From contig CAKUCT010000045.1 of assembly GCA_934643765.1 (NCBI GenBank), forward strand, positions 1-11,275: a stretch of DNA of 11,275 nt. The letters run 5' to 3'. Positions 1 to 6,395 of this stretch are shown here, piece after piece; the first letter of the stretch is position 1, and each line of letters begins with the position of its first letter. Both the position numbers and the translations under genes were made by a program. This DNA comes from an uncultured Oscillospiraceae bacterium. Its GTDB lineage: Bacteria; Bacillota; Clostridia; Oscillospirales; Oscillospiraceae. Under the pieces are notes generated by a model, which ran no database searches, had not been told where the DNA came from, and was given only the letters and a program-made list of their open reading frames with translations.

Positions 1-429
1 GAGGGCTACGACGCAGAGCTGGCGCTGCTCCGGGAGAAACACGCCGAGACGGAAGACCGCATCAAACGGCTGGTGGAGTCCCTGTCCGTTGCCAGCGACA
101 CCTCTGCAAAGTACGTCATGGAGCAGATCGACGAACTGCATCGGGAGAGCGAGACTCAGCAGGCAAGACTTTCCGAGTTGGAAGCCCTCACCGAGCAGAG
201 CCGGATGCTCCATCAGGAGTTCGCCTTCCATCAGGAAATGATCGAGTCGTTCGCCAGCGCAGTGGATTCTGCCACGCTGGAGGAAAAGCGCCGCCTGCTG
301 CGCACCATCGTCAAAAAGGTGGTCTGGGACGGCAAAAATGCCTATGTTTATCTCTTTGCAGAGGATGGAGAGGCGGATTTGCCGCCCATTGACCAACCTA
401 TGTATCCGTTGAGAGAGGATAGCGAATGA
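1..429 (+). CDS. Large serine recombinase, C-terminal end (SpoIVCA-like, partial)
   Basis: The reading frame is open from the first base, so this is the last 142 residues of a longer gene that starts before the window; the internal GTG at 73 is not a real start. The fragment begins with a charged heptad-like helical stretch (about residues 1-95), as in the coiled-coil tail of large serine recombinases. It then has the block EEKRRLLRTIVKKVVWDG and a short beta segment (NAYVYLF), which are typical of the C-terminus of clostridial phage and element recombinases. The catalytic resolvase domain and zinc ribbon are not in view. Large serine recombinases catalyse site-specific integration and excision through a serine-DNA intermediate. 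The stop codon TGA (427-429) lies inside the AATGA that continues in the sigK frame, so the gene ends exactly at the element boundary. This position argues for a SpoIVCA-type role, excising the element that splits sigK; an ordinary phage or conjugative-element integrase using sigK as target is the alternative. Confidence 0.85.
   Translation, partial: EGYDAELALLREKHAETEDRIKRLVESLSVASDTSAKYVMEQIDELHRESETQQARLSELEALTEQSRMLHQEFAFHQEMIESFASAVDSATLEEKRRLLRTIVKKVVWDGKNAYVYLFAEDGEADLPPIDQPMYPLREDSE
425..429 (+). other. Probable attachment-site core (AATGA) at the sigK/element junction
   Basis: AATGA here encodes Asn and the first two bases of Glu in the SigK motif ENEILMH, and also contains the recombinase stop codon. 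From memory of the family, recombination in the B. subtilis skin element takes place in a 5-bp AATGA repeat at codons 113-114 of sigK, which is the same Asn-Glu pair. Homology to SigK begins exactly here and upstream sequence belongs to the recombinase. The partner site at the other end of the element is outside the window, so the exact crossover is inferred. Confidence 0.7.
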
Positions 430-796
430 AATCCTGATGCACTTTCGCTCGATGAAAAAGAGCGCCTCGGATGTATCGCTCTCTGAGTGCATTGAGACCG
501 GCAAGGACGGCACTTCCCTGTCGCTCATGGATGTCATCGACTCGGAGGAAGATCTGTTTGAGGATCTCAGCACGCGCGAAATGCAATCCAAGCTCCGCGA
601 GGTCATGGACCGCGTTCTGAGCGCGCGGGAAAAGGAAATTCTGACGCTTCGCTACGGCCTTTCCAACCGGACGCCGCAGACACAGCGCGAGATTGCCGCG
701 CGCTGCGGCATCAGCCGCTCGTATGTCTCGCGGATTGAAAAGAAGGCGCTGAAAAAGCTGGAAGCGGCGCTTTCGCCGTTCCAGCAGGAACTTTGA
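425..796 (+). CDS. sigK: 3' half of a split sigK gene (SpoIIIC-like sigma factor fragment)
   Basis: This frame encodes the C-terminal part of a sigma-70 family factor closest to SigK/SigE of sporulation. From the junction it reads NEILMHFR, then an S-rich KKSASDVSLSE segment equivalent to the SigK linker after region 2. Region 4 follows, with AREKEILTLRYGL and the helix-turn-helix TQREIAARCGISRSYVSRIE (about residues 85-105 of 123), which contacts the -35 element. Regions 1.2-2.4 are missing, so on its own it cannot be a working sigma factor. An ATG at 437 could be used as a start but is an internal Met in SigK (ILMH). SigK directs late mother-cell transcription during endospore formation. 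The fragment should become functional only when the upstream element is excised and it is joined to the 5' half. NEILMH and SRSYVSRIEK favour SigK over SigE. It ends just before a bidirectional terminator. Confidence 0.85.
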   Translation, partial: NEILMHFRSMKKSASDVSLSECIETGKDGTSLSLMDVIDSEEDLFEDLSTREMQSKLREVMDRVLSAREKEILTLRYGLSNRTPQTQREIAARCGISRSYVSRIEKKALKKLEAALSPFQQEL

Positions 797-811
797 ATAT
801 TCAACTACAAG

Positions 812-843
812 AAAAGGCTGCACATAAATACGTGCAGCCTTTT
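812..843. terminator. Bidirectional intrinsic terminator
   Basis: A 12-bp perfect stem, AAAAGGCTGCAC (812-823) paired with GTGCAGCCTTTT (832-843), closes an 8-base AT-rich loop. It has A's on one side and T's on the other, so it can end transcription in both directions. It lies 15 bases after the sigK stop on the + strand and just beyond the HNH nuclease stop on the - strand, which fits the convergent layout. Confidence 0.88.
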
Positions 844-865
844 AATCGCTCGCTTTTGGGTATCA

Positions 866-1741
866 TCAGACGCGGTAGATCTCATAGAGCTCTTCGAGCG
901 TCAGTTCTCTTCCCAGAATCGCAGCCAATTCCGCTTTCCGCTTGGAAAACAGAACCTCCAGCATGCGCCTGGTGTCCTCTACGGTTCCGTAGTGAATCTG
1001 ATTGTGGCAGCTGCTGCACAGGCAGCAGATATTCTGCTCGCGGTCCAGGCTCACATCAAACGCATCTGTCATCTGCATCGGAATCAGATGGTGCGACTCC
1101 ATGTATGGGTGCACCCTGTTCCTGCACAAAAATGATACATGTCCCCCGTCGATCTCGCACCGGTAGCCCGCACGCTGCAGCGCGCGCTGCAATATCTGCG
1201 GATTTCTGTTGTAACACGACCGGCTTCCTGGGCGCCGGACACTGGTGTCCTTGGGCCGCGGCCTGTTGTCAAGAACAATTTCCGTTTCCGCCGCAGGCTC
1301 CATTTGGCTGATTGCCATCGCCTCGGCAAGCGCGCGGTCTTCTTCCGCCTCCTGCGCCCGCTCCTGTTCGTCCTGGGCGCAAAGGTGTTCATAAAATGCG
1401 CGCGTATAGCGAAGCTCCGTGCTCTGCGGCAGCTGCATCGCCGTTTCTTTCAGCTTCAGAAACAGCAGCCGTCCCTTCGGCGTAATCTTCCACCAGTCGC
1501 GCGTTTTGTTTTCCACATAGCCGTCAGTTACCATATGCCGTCGTGCCTGGGAAATCACATTTCTCCACCGTCTCTCATGCGGCCTTGAGCGCGGCGGCGG
1601 GCAGTTTGTATCGTTCTGGTACCAGAAATTCTTGTCCTGGATATAGGAAAGAACATTATCTTTCGTGTCCGCACCGCCAAGATCAATCAGCGCGCACAAA
1701 AGCACAATGTTCTCCTGATTGCGCTTGGTCATCTTCAGCAT
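866..1741 (-). CDS. HNH endonuclease with Mrr-like winged-helix N-terminus (restriction enzyme candidate)
   Basis: The protein of about 291 residues has two parts. Residues about 10-100 look like the Mrr N-terminal winged helix: a helical start, then ERRWRNVISQARR and an aromatic strand DWWKITPKGRLLF. A charged linker (about 120-170) follows. Residues about 180-255 form an HNH nuclease: C196 and C207, the ESHHLIP catalytic His pair (H218-H219), the C243-SS-C246 zinc pair and N248/H251 in CHNQIHYG (numbered from a GTG one codon upstream). Such domains cut DNA with one metal ion. The gene follows the methylase with overlap: its ATG at 1741 forms TGATG with the methylase stop, and a GTG at 1744 is an alternative start. 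Linkage to a methylase with a specificity domain indicates that it is the restriction subunit. It could also act as a methyl-directed (type IV-like) nuclease. No HsdR-like helicase is nearby. Confidence 0.82.
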   Translation of the reverse strand: MLKMTKRNQENIVLLCALIDLGGADTKDNVLSYIQDKNFWYQNDTNCPPPRSRPHERRWRNVISQARRHMVTDGYVENKTRDWWKITPKGRLLFLKLKETAMQLPQSTELRYTRAFYEHLCAQDEQERAQEAEEDRALAEAMAISQMEPAAETEIVLDNRPRPKDTSVRRPGSRSCYNRNPQILQRALQRAGYRCEIDGGHVSFLCRNRVHPYMESHHLIPMQMTDAFDVSLDREQNICCLCSSCHNQIHYGTVEDTRRMLEVLFSKRKAELAAILGRELTLEELYEIYRV

Positions 1742-3723
1742 CACGCATCATCCTTCCCCGAAAAAGCCCAACTGGCTGGGCGGGTAATCAGCTGCTCTGT
1801 CAGCGTGTCCATCAGTTCCTGCAAAAACGCCTGCAGCGTCGTGTCTTCCTGCTTCTGCGCCCGCGCAAGCTCCTGGGCCATGGCATAGAACGCTTCTCCG
1901 ATGCGGCGCTGCGCATCTGGCCCGGGATAATACACATCCACTTTTGAGAGCGTCTGATTGTTCAGGCTCATCCGCGTGGTATACACCGTCGTAAGATCGG
2001 CAATCTGCTTTCGATAGAGGTCCGAGCGGAAGAAGGCCGCGGCATAGCGGGCATCCAGCTGCTTCTCCCGCCGCGGTCGTAGGCGCTTTAAAAAGCCGCT
2101 GAAGACCGCAGGCCGGTCTTTCACCGCCGCGCAGACGCAGGCAAGCGCCTCCGGCGTCTCGCTGGTCCGATTCAGAAACAAGTCCCCCGCTTTGATGGCA
2201 TAGGTATCAAGCTCCTTTGGCGACACATCCACAATGCGCTCCAACGCTTCCGGCATAAACGCGTTTGCAACAACCGCCCTTGTCTCCAGAACCGGAACGC
2301 CTTTCCCGAATGCCTCGCGTCCTTTGCTGATGCCGTTTATAATCTCATAGACGTTCGGCAGCTTTTCCCGCTTCCAGTCGCGCGCTGGCGCGATGGATAT
2401 GCACCGCGCCAGCGCATCCTTTGTTTCCTTTGCCAGATCTATCGTCTGCGCCTGGCGCAAAAGTGTCTGAAAATCCGTCATGCTGCTTCTGATTCGAAGC
2501 GGCTGCAAAGATTTCAGATACAGATTGGGGCTCAGCACAAACTGCTGCCGTTTGATCTCGTCCAAGCTTGCCACGGCGCAGGCTGTTTCCTTTTCGATCG
2601 GCTCTGAAAGCCGGTGCCGCAGGCAGCGTTCCGCGATAAAATTCACATGCTTCTTCAAAAACTTTCCACGAATTTCCGGCAGCAGCCGCGCAGCATCCAG
2701 GAACATAACGTCCTCTCCCGGCTCTTTTCGCAGCAGCCACAGGCAGAACGCAGCCTCCGTCCCAGAAAACAGCTTCTTTGGGAACGTGATGATGGCCTCC
2801 ACCACGCCGGCTTTTACAAGCGCTTTGCGGATTTCTGCTTCCGCGTGAAGGCTGCTCGTAAGCGTTCCGTTTGGCATCAGAACCGCCGCCCGTCCCTTCG
2901 GCTCCAGATGGTACAGCACGTGCTGCAGCCACGCAAAATTTGCGCGGCCGCACGGCGGCACGCCATATTTCCAGCGCGAATCCATATCATTCCACCAGTG
3001 CCCCGTTCTATCAAAGAGGTTGAACGGCGGATTTGCCAGCATGAAATCGTATCTTTTATAGGGCAGCGCATCTTTGATCAGCGCGTTTTCGCTGGCCGCC
3101 GAGAGCGCTGCCCTGAGATTGTAGAGCCGCAGCTCCGACCGGACAAAGTCCAGCGCCTTCTCTGCCGGTACCTGGCCATAGAGCGTGGCATGCGCGCCAT
3201 GGCGCTTTGACTCCCGCGCAGCCGCGGCCAGAAGCGCGCCGCTCGTGCAGCACGGGTCACAGACCTTTCCGTCGCGCACCTGCACCAGCTGCGCAATCAG
3301 CTGTGCAAGTTCCCGCGGCATGACAAAGCCCCCGGCGGACACGGAAGGATTCTTCTGAACAAACGCCTGATAGGCAGGCGCATCCAGCACCGGTCCCTCC
3401 GGAACTTCCATCTGCGAAAGGAACCACAGAAGCTCCGGCAACTTCTTTTCATCTTCCTGCGATATGGGCGCGAACGCGTCTTCCAAAAAATCGAAGCCCA
3501 TTTTAAAAAGCGCTAGCCCGATCGCTGTGTCAAAGCTTCCCGTCTGTCCCTGCAGAACAATGTCCCAGGGCGTTGTCTCACGTTCGTCAAACAGACTCAT
3601 CTGCAGCATCCCCGGCTGAAAGGACCGGGACGCCAGCCGTATCCAGAACAGACGCAGAACCAGCTCCGCCGGCAGCCCGGCTGCCAGCTCGTCGATACGC
3701 CGGAGAAGCCTTGTCTCGTTCAT
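1741..3723 (-). CDS. N6-adenine DNA methylase fused to a type I-like target-recognition domain
   Basis: This 660-residue protein combines functions that type I systems put in HsdM and HsdS. A helical N-terminal part (1-125) precedes an HsdM-like Rossmann methylase. That domain has the FVMPRELAQLI entry motif (133-143), a SAM-binding loop DPCCTSGALL (156-165), the catalytic NPPFN (231-235) and an FCLWLL strand near 326. Residues about 449-605 resemble one HsdS recognition domain: W450 with KLPNVYEIINGISKG, GDLFLNRTSETPE (513-525), and LNNQTLSKVDV before the final helix. The last 50 residues are helical and could dimerise. It should methylate adenine in a specific sequence to protect host DNA from the linked HNH nuclease. 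Start choice is supported by an AAAGGAGG site 8 bases before the ATG. Two departures from HsdM are visible: Thr replaces a Gly in motif I, and the acidic residue usual after GQ (here YGQV, V185) is missing. Reduced or altered activity is possible. Confidence 0.88.
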   Translation of the reverse strand: MNETRLLRRIDELAAGLPAELVLRLFWIRLASRSFQPGMLQMSLFDERETTPWDIVLQGQTGSFDTAIGLALFKMGFDFLEDAFAPISQEDEKKLPELLWFLSQMEVPEGPVLDAPAYQAFVQKNPSVSAGGFVMPRELAQLIAQLVQVRDGKVCDPCCTSGALLAAAARESKRHGAHATLYGQVPAEKALDFVRSELRLYNLRAALSAASENALIKDALPYKRYDFMLANPPFNLFDRTGHWWNDMDSRWKYGVPPCGRANFAWLQHVLYHLEPKGRAAVLMPNGTLTSSLHAEAEIRKALVKAGVVEAIITFPKKLFSGTEAAFCLWLLRKEPGEDVMFLDAARLLPEIRGKFLKKHVNFIAERCLRHRLSEPIEKETACAVASLDEIKRQQFVLSPNLYLKSLQPLRIRSSMTDFQTLLRQAQTIDLAKETKDALARCISIAPARDWKREKLPNVYEIINGISKGREAFGKGVPVLETRAVVANAFMPEALERIVDVSPKELDTYAIKAGDLFLNRTSETPEALACVCAAVKDRPAVFSGFLKRLRPRREKQLDARYAAAFFRSDLYRKQIADLTTVYTTRMSLNNQTLSKVDVYYPGPDAQRRIGEAFYAMAQELARAQKQEDTTLQAFLQELMDTLTEQLITRPASWAFSGKDDA

Positions 3724-3753
3724 GGCTGCCGCCTCCTTTCATCTGCTTACTTT

Positions 3754-3782
3754 ATGGTATCACAAAGTCCCGCCGCAGGAAA
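3754..3782 (-). promoter_or_regulatory. Possible weak promoter of the restriction-modification genes
   Basis: On the - strand TTTCCT (3777-3782) and TACCAT (3754-3759) are 17 bases apart, with a TGA extension directly before the -10. The match to the sigma-A consensus is moderate. The site is the best candidate in the short gap upstream of the methylase; read-through from the lipoprotein genes is the alternative, as no hairpin terminator separates them. Confidence 0.3.
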
Positions 3783-3798
3783 CACTTTCTTTTCACGC

Positions 3799-5223
3799 TT
3801 ATTGCGCTTCTACTGCCGAATCGTAAGTATACCCGCCGTAGCGGAACGTAATTGTGTAGGTTTTGGATCTGAGGATTTCCGCGTAAGCCGCGTCGTCTTC
3901 CGCGTAGAAGTCTGCGGTGAAGGTCACAGTGTCGCCCTCGGCGCTTCTCGTGCGTAGCTGCGCACGAAGGCCGCCGCCGAAGCCGGAGACCAGCGGCGTC
4001 ACAATTTCCTTTGTCTGCGCGTCATACGCCGCGTCCTGCGTGATATCGAGTTTATAGTACGCGAAATACTTAGAAAGCGTCCGGCGCATGTCCGCTTCTG
4101 TAACATGATACTGTTTGTCTGCTGTCTGATAGGTCGCTTCTTTCTCGCTCTCCGGCGTCAGAAGCAGGTAACACAGCCACAGCTGCTGCTGGGACAGATC
4201 GCTTGGCGTATCGAAGGTAAAGCTCTCCGCCGTCATGCCGATTTCAAGCGGCATAACAAGAGACAGCAGGTACGAATCTGTCAGCAAGCTTTCGTCCAGC
4301 TCCCAATTTTCCTCTTCATTCGGCACCAGCGCAATATCCGACCACACGCCATGTCCCGGCACGTACCGCAGCTCCAGCCAGTAAAGGCTCTTGCACTGCA
4401 GATCAAAGACAAACTGGTCGTTTTCATCAAACAAGACTGTCGCCCGGAACGCGTCGTCCAGAACCGGCTTCCAGGCCGTCTTATGGTCCTCCAGTGTCTG
4501 CCGGAAGCCATCGATGGCCTGCGCGGCATAGGCGCGGAAGGTGTCGTTGGCGGTCTTGTCCATATCGCTGTCGAACCAGATGCCATCGTAACGCTTTTCG
4601 TATCTTGCCTTGTCGATCAGCGCCGCAATTTCACCAGATACCTGCGTCGTCGTGGTTTCGGTGCCCGGAACGAACACGCTGACGCTTCCCTGCGTGTCGG
4701 CGCGCAGATAGCATTCCTGGAAGCTGTCCGTGTGCGAGAGCACGCAGATATACTCATCCAGCGAGTTCTGGTAGAGATTCAGGCGGAAATCGTCCGCTTC
4801 AAAATAAGTAGAAATCGCCGGGTCAAAATTATCCCAGTTTTTATCCAAGAACCACACCAGCCCCTGCAGCGCGCGCTCCCGGGAAAAGTTGGTGTCAAAC
4901 TCGTTCATGTCATCCCAGATCGTGGCCGCGCGCACCCGGTCTTCAATCTGCCGGCGGCGTTTTTCCTCCTCGGTAAGCTCCGTCTGCGGTTCTCCTTCCG
5001 GCTTATCTTCCGTATCGGGCGTATCCGTTTCCGGCTGCGGATCTCCGGTCCCAGGCGTGTCCGGCTGCTGCTCTTCCGGCGTCTGCTCCTGGCCGGACGG
5101 CTGCTGCTCGGTCTGTGTCTTCTCCGGCTCGGCGGCCGTATCCGGCTTTTTCGTGCATCCGGCCAGCAGCGACGTAAATACCGTCAGCGCCAAAAGCCAG
5201 ACAATCCATGCTCTTTTTTTCAT
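3799..5223 (-). CDS. Secreted lipoprotein of unknown function
   Basis: The 474-residue product starts with a lipoprotein signal: KKR, a hydrophobic core, and the lipobox LLAGC with the lipidated Cys at residue 23. A long flexible linker rich in Pro, Glu, Gln, Asp and Thr (about 24-90) would hold the folded part away from the membrane. The remaining 380 residues are acidic and aromatic-rich, with no motif I recognise; the last strands (TVTFTADFYAE and YTITFRYGGYTY) suggest a beta-rich end. The start is fixed by AAAGGAG seven bases before the ATG. The gene follows another lipoprotein gene on the same strand after a 63-base gap, so the two may be co-transcribed and serve a shared envelope function. 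No catalytic residues or known domain could be named. Confidence 0.85.
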   Translation of the reverse strand: MKKRAWIVWLLALTVFTSLLAGCTKKPDTAAEPEKTQTEQQPSGQEQTPEEQQPDTPGTGDPQPETDTPDTEDKPEGEPQTELTEEEKRRRQIEDRVRAATIWDDMNEFDTNFSRERALQGLVWFLDKNWDNFDPAISTYFEADDFRLNLYQNSLDEYICVLSHTDSFQECYLRADTQGSVSVFVPGTETTTTQVSGEIAALIDKARYEKRYDGIWFDSDMDKTANDTFRAYAAQAIDGFRQTLEDHKTAWKPVLDDAFRATVLFDENDQFVFDLQCKSLYWLELRYVPGHGVWSDIALVPNEEENWELDESLLTDSYLLSLVMPLEIGMTAESFTFDTPSDLSQQQLWLCYLLLTPESEKEATYQTADKQYHVTEADMRRTLSKYFAYYKLDITQDAAYDAQTKEIVTPLVSGFGGGLRAQLRTRSAEGDTVTFTADFYAEDDAAYAEILRSKTYTITFRYGGYTYDSAVEAQ

Positions 5224-5286
5224 ATACAGTCTCCTTTCCCCGTCTGGGACTTTCCCGTTTTCCGGGAAGAAATTTTCCTCGTTAAA

Positions 5287-6270
5287 TCATTCGAAGGACG
5301 CAAAAAATGCGCGTACCTGCAGCAGCCGTTCCTCCTGCGTCTGCCCGGTAATTCTCGTTAACCGGCATGCCTCCGGTGCGTCGGTCAACGCGGGGCTTGC
5401 CGCGTCGCGGGCCGCTAAAAAGTGTTCTGTGATTTTCCGTGACATTTCGCCGTTTACAACCGGTGCCGTGCTCACATCGCTTTGCACCGGACTGCGCGCC
5501 TCATCAGGCGTTTCCTGACTGAAGCCGGAATACGGCTGGCTGTCATCCCAGTCCAAGCCAAACGAGAGCAGAAGCTCCGGCTGAATTTCACCGTTTTGGT
5601 TTTCAAACCGCCAATATTCGCCCCCAAGATTGCAGTCGTCGCCGTCTATCGTAACCCTCTGGTTTTTTAGACAGCTGAAGAGCCAGAAAGGTTCCCCTGT
5701 CTGCGCGTCCATACGCGCGGAAAACGCACCGTAGTCCCAGCCAAACGGCAGCACCCGGCTGTCCAGACAGAGATACGAGCTGTCACAGAGGATTTCCTGA
5801 TTTTCAAACGGCATCGCGCCTGAGACGCGCGGAATCTCATATGAACCATCTGTCGTTGGCATCGCCCAGTTCCAGCTGAGCGCTTCGGTCAGGCTCTTCA
5901 CCGTATCGTCCTCCACTGTAAAAATAGCAAAAACCATCAACGCCGTCGAAACGCCGTGATACACGACAAGTTCCGGCACACCGTTCTGGTCAAGGTCAAT
6001 CATCTGAAGATAGACCGACTGCCCGAAAAGCGGCAGCAAGGGCGGCTCGGATAAGAAATACGCGTCATAGGCGCTCGCATACGCTGCCCACTGGCCCGGC
6101 TCCGGCTGATAAATCGATGGTTCCGTCGGCTCTGTTTGGGTTGTTTCCTGTATTTGACCCGGCGTCTGCGTTTTTTCTTCCTGCATATCGCGCTTTGCCG
6201 CATCGCGCCCTGCGCAGCCAGACAGCAGCAGCGCCAGCGCCGCGGCCAGCGTCAAAAGCTTCCTCCGCAT
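5287..6270 (-). CDS. Secreted lipoprotein with an EF-hand-like DxDxNG loop
   Basis: This 327-residue protein begins MRRKLL, followed by a hydrophobic segment and the lipobox LLSGC (Cys19). A longer reading with 12 extra residues is open but lacks a good ribosome site, whereas the chosen ATG at 6270 has AAAGGGGGG five bases upstream. A short Gln/Thr/Glu/Pro linker (about 30-60) leads to a globular part. Residues 91-101 (IDLDQNGVPEL) form a DxDxNGxxEL loop, seen in EF-hand-like and repeat-type calcium-binding segments of extracellular clostridial proteins. The later segment (about 180-260) is Trp/Phe-rich with paired Cys residues. Its function is unknown; it is likely anchored on the outer face of the membrane. 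It has its own extended -10 promoter and lies upstream of the second lipoprotein gene. Confidence 0.83.
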   Translation of the reverse strand: MRRKLLTLAAALALLLSGCAGRDAAKRDMQEEKTQTPGQIQETTQTEPTEPSIYQPEPGQWAAYASAYDAYFLSEPPLLPLFGQSVYLQMIDLDQNGVPELVVYHGVSTALMVFAIFTVEDDTVKSLTEALSWNWAMPTTDGSYEIPRVSGAMPFENQEILCDSSYLCLDSRVLPFGWDYGAFSARMDAQTGEPFWLFSCLKNQRVTIDGDDCNLGGEYWRFENQNGEIQPELLLSFGLDWDDSQPYSGFSQETPDEARSPVQSDVSTAPVVNGEMSRKITEHFLAARDAASPALTDAPEACRLTRITGQTQEERLLQVRAFFASFE

Positions 6271-6294
6271 ACCGTCCCCCCTTTCGGCTCTTCC

Positions 6295-6303
6295 AGTATA
6301 ACA
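6295..6303 (-). promoter_or_regulatory. Extended -10 promoter for the lipoprotein gene pair
   Basis: The - strand reads TGTTATACT, an extended -10 (TGn TATACT), 25 bases before the lipoprotein start codon. No good -35 hexamer is present at 16-18 bases, which fits the extended -10 type. An AT-rich tract lies further upstream (6321-6350) and could act as an UP-like element. It is separated from the thyX gene by a strong hairpin. Confidence 0.55.
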
Positions 6304-6353
6304 CAAGGGCGCTCCTTCTTTTTGAATTTTTAAGAAATTCTAAGAAATAGCAA

Positions 6354-6386
6354 CCCCCGCGGCAGATCGGAAATCTGCCGCGGGGG
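6354..6386 (-). terminator. Intrinsic terminator after the thyX-like gene
   Basis: A perfect 14-bp GC-rich stem, CCCCCGCGGCAGAT (6354-6367) paired with ATCTGCCGCGGGGG (6373-6386), closes a 5-base loop. It lies 9 bases beyond the thyX-like stop. On the - strand the stem is followed by TTGCTATTTC, a poor T-tract. On the + strand it is followed by ATAATCTTTTT. It probably ends the five-gene operon that runs in from the right. Confidence 0.8.
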
Positions 6387-6395
6387 ATAATCTTT

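Noticed and set aside
437..796. The sigma fragment as a complete small sigma or anti-sigma gene starting at ATG 437
   Set aside because: The frame matches SigK through the codons before this ATG, which is an internal Met of ILMH, and no ribosome site of quality precedes it.
5252..5268. Short hairpin TTCCCG-loop-CGGGAA between the two lipoprotein genes
   Set aside because: Only six base pairs with no T-tract after it on the - strand, so a terminator or attenuator cannot be supported.
4105..5361. Long + strand open frame of 418 codons opposite the lipoprotein gene
   Set aside because: It is rich in Arg and Leu without any recognisable motif and lies antisense to a gene with signal peptide, lipobox and ribosome site; it is a shadow of GC-rich coding sequence.
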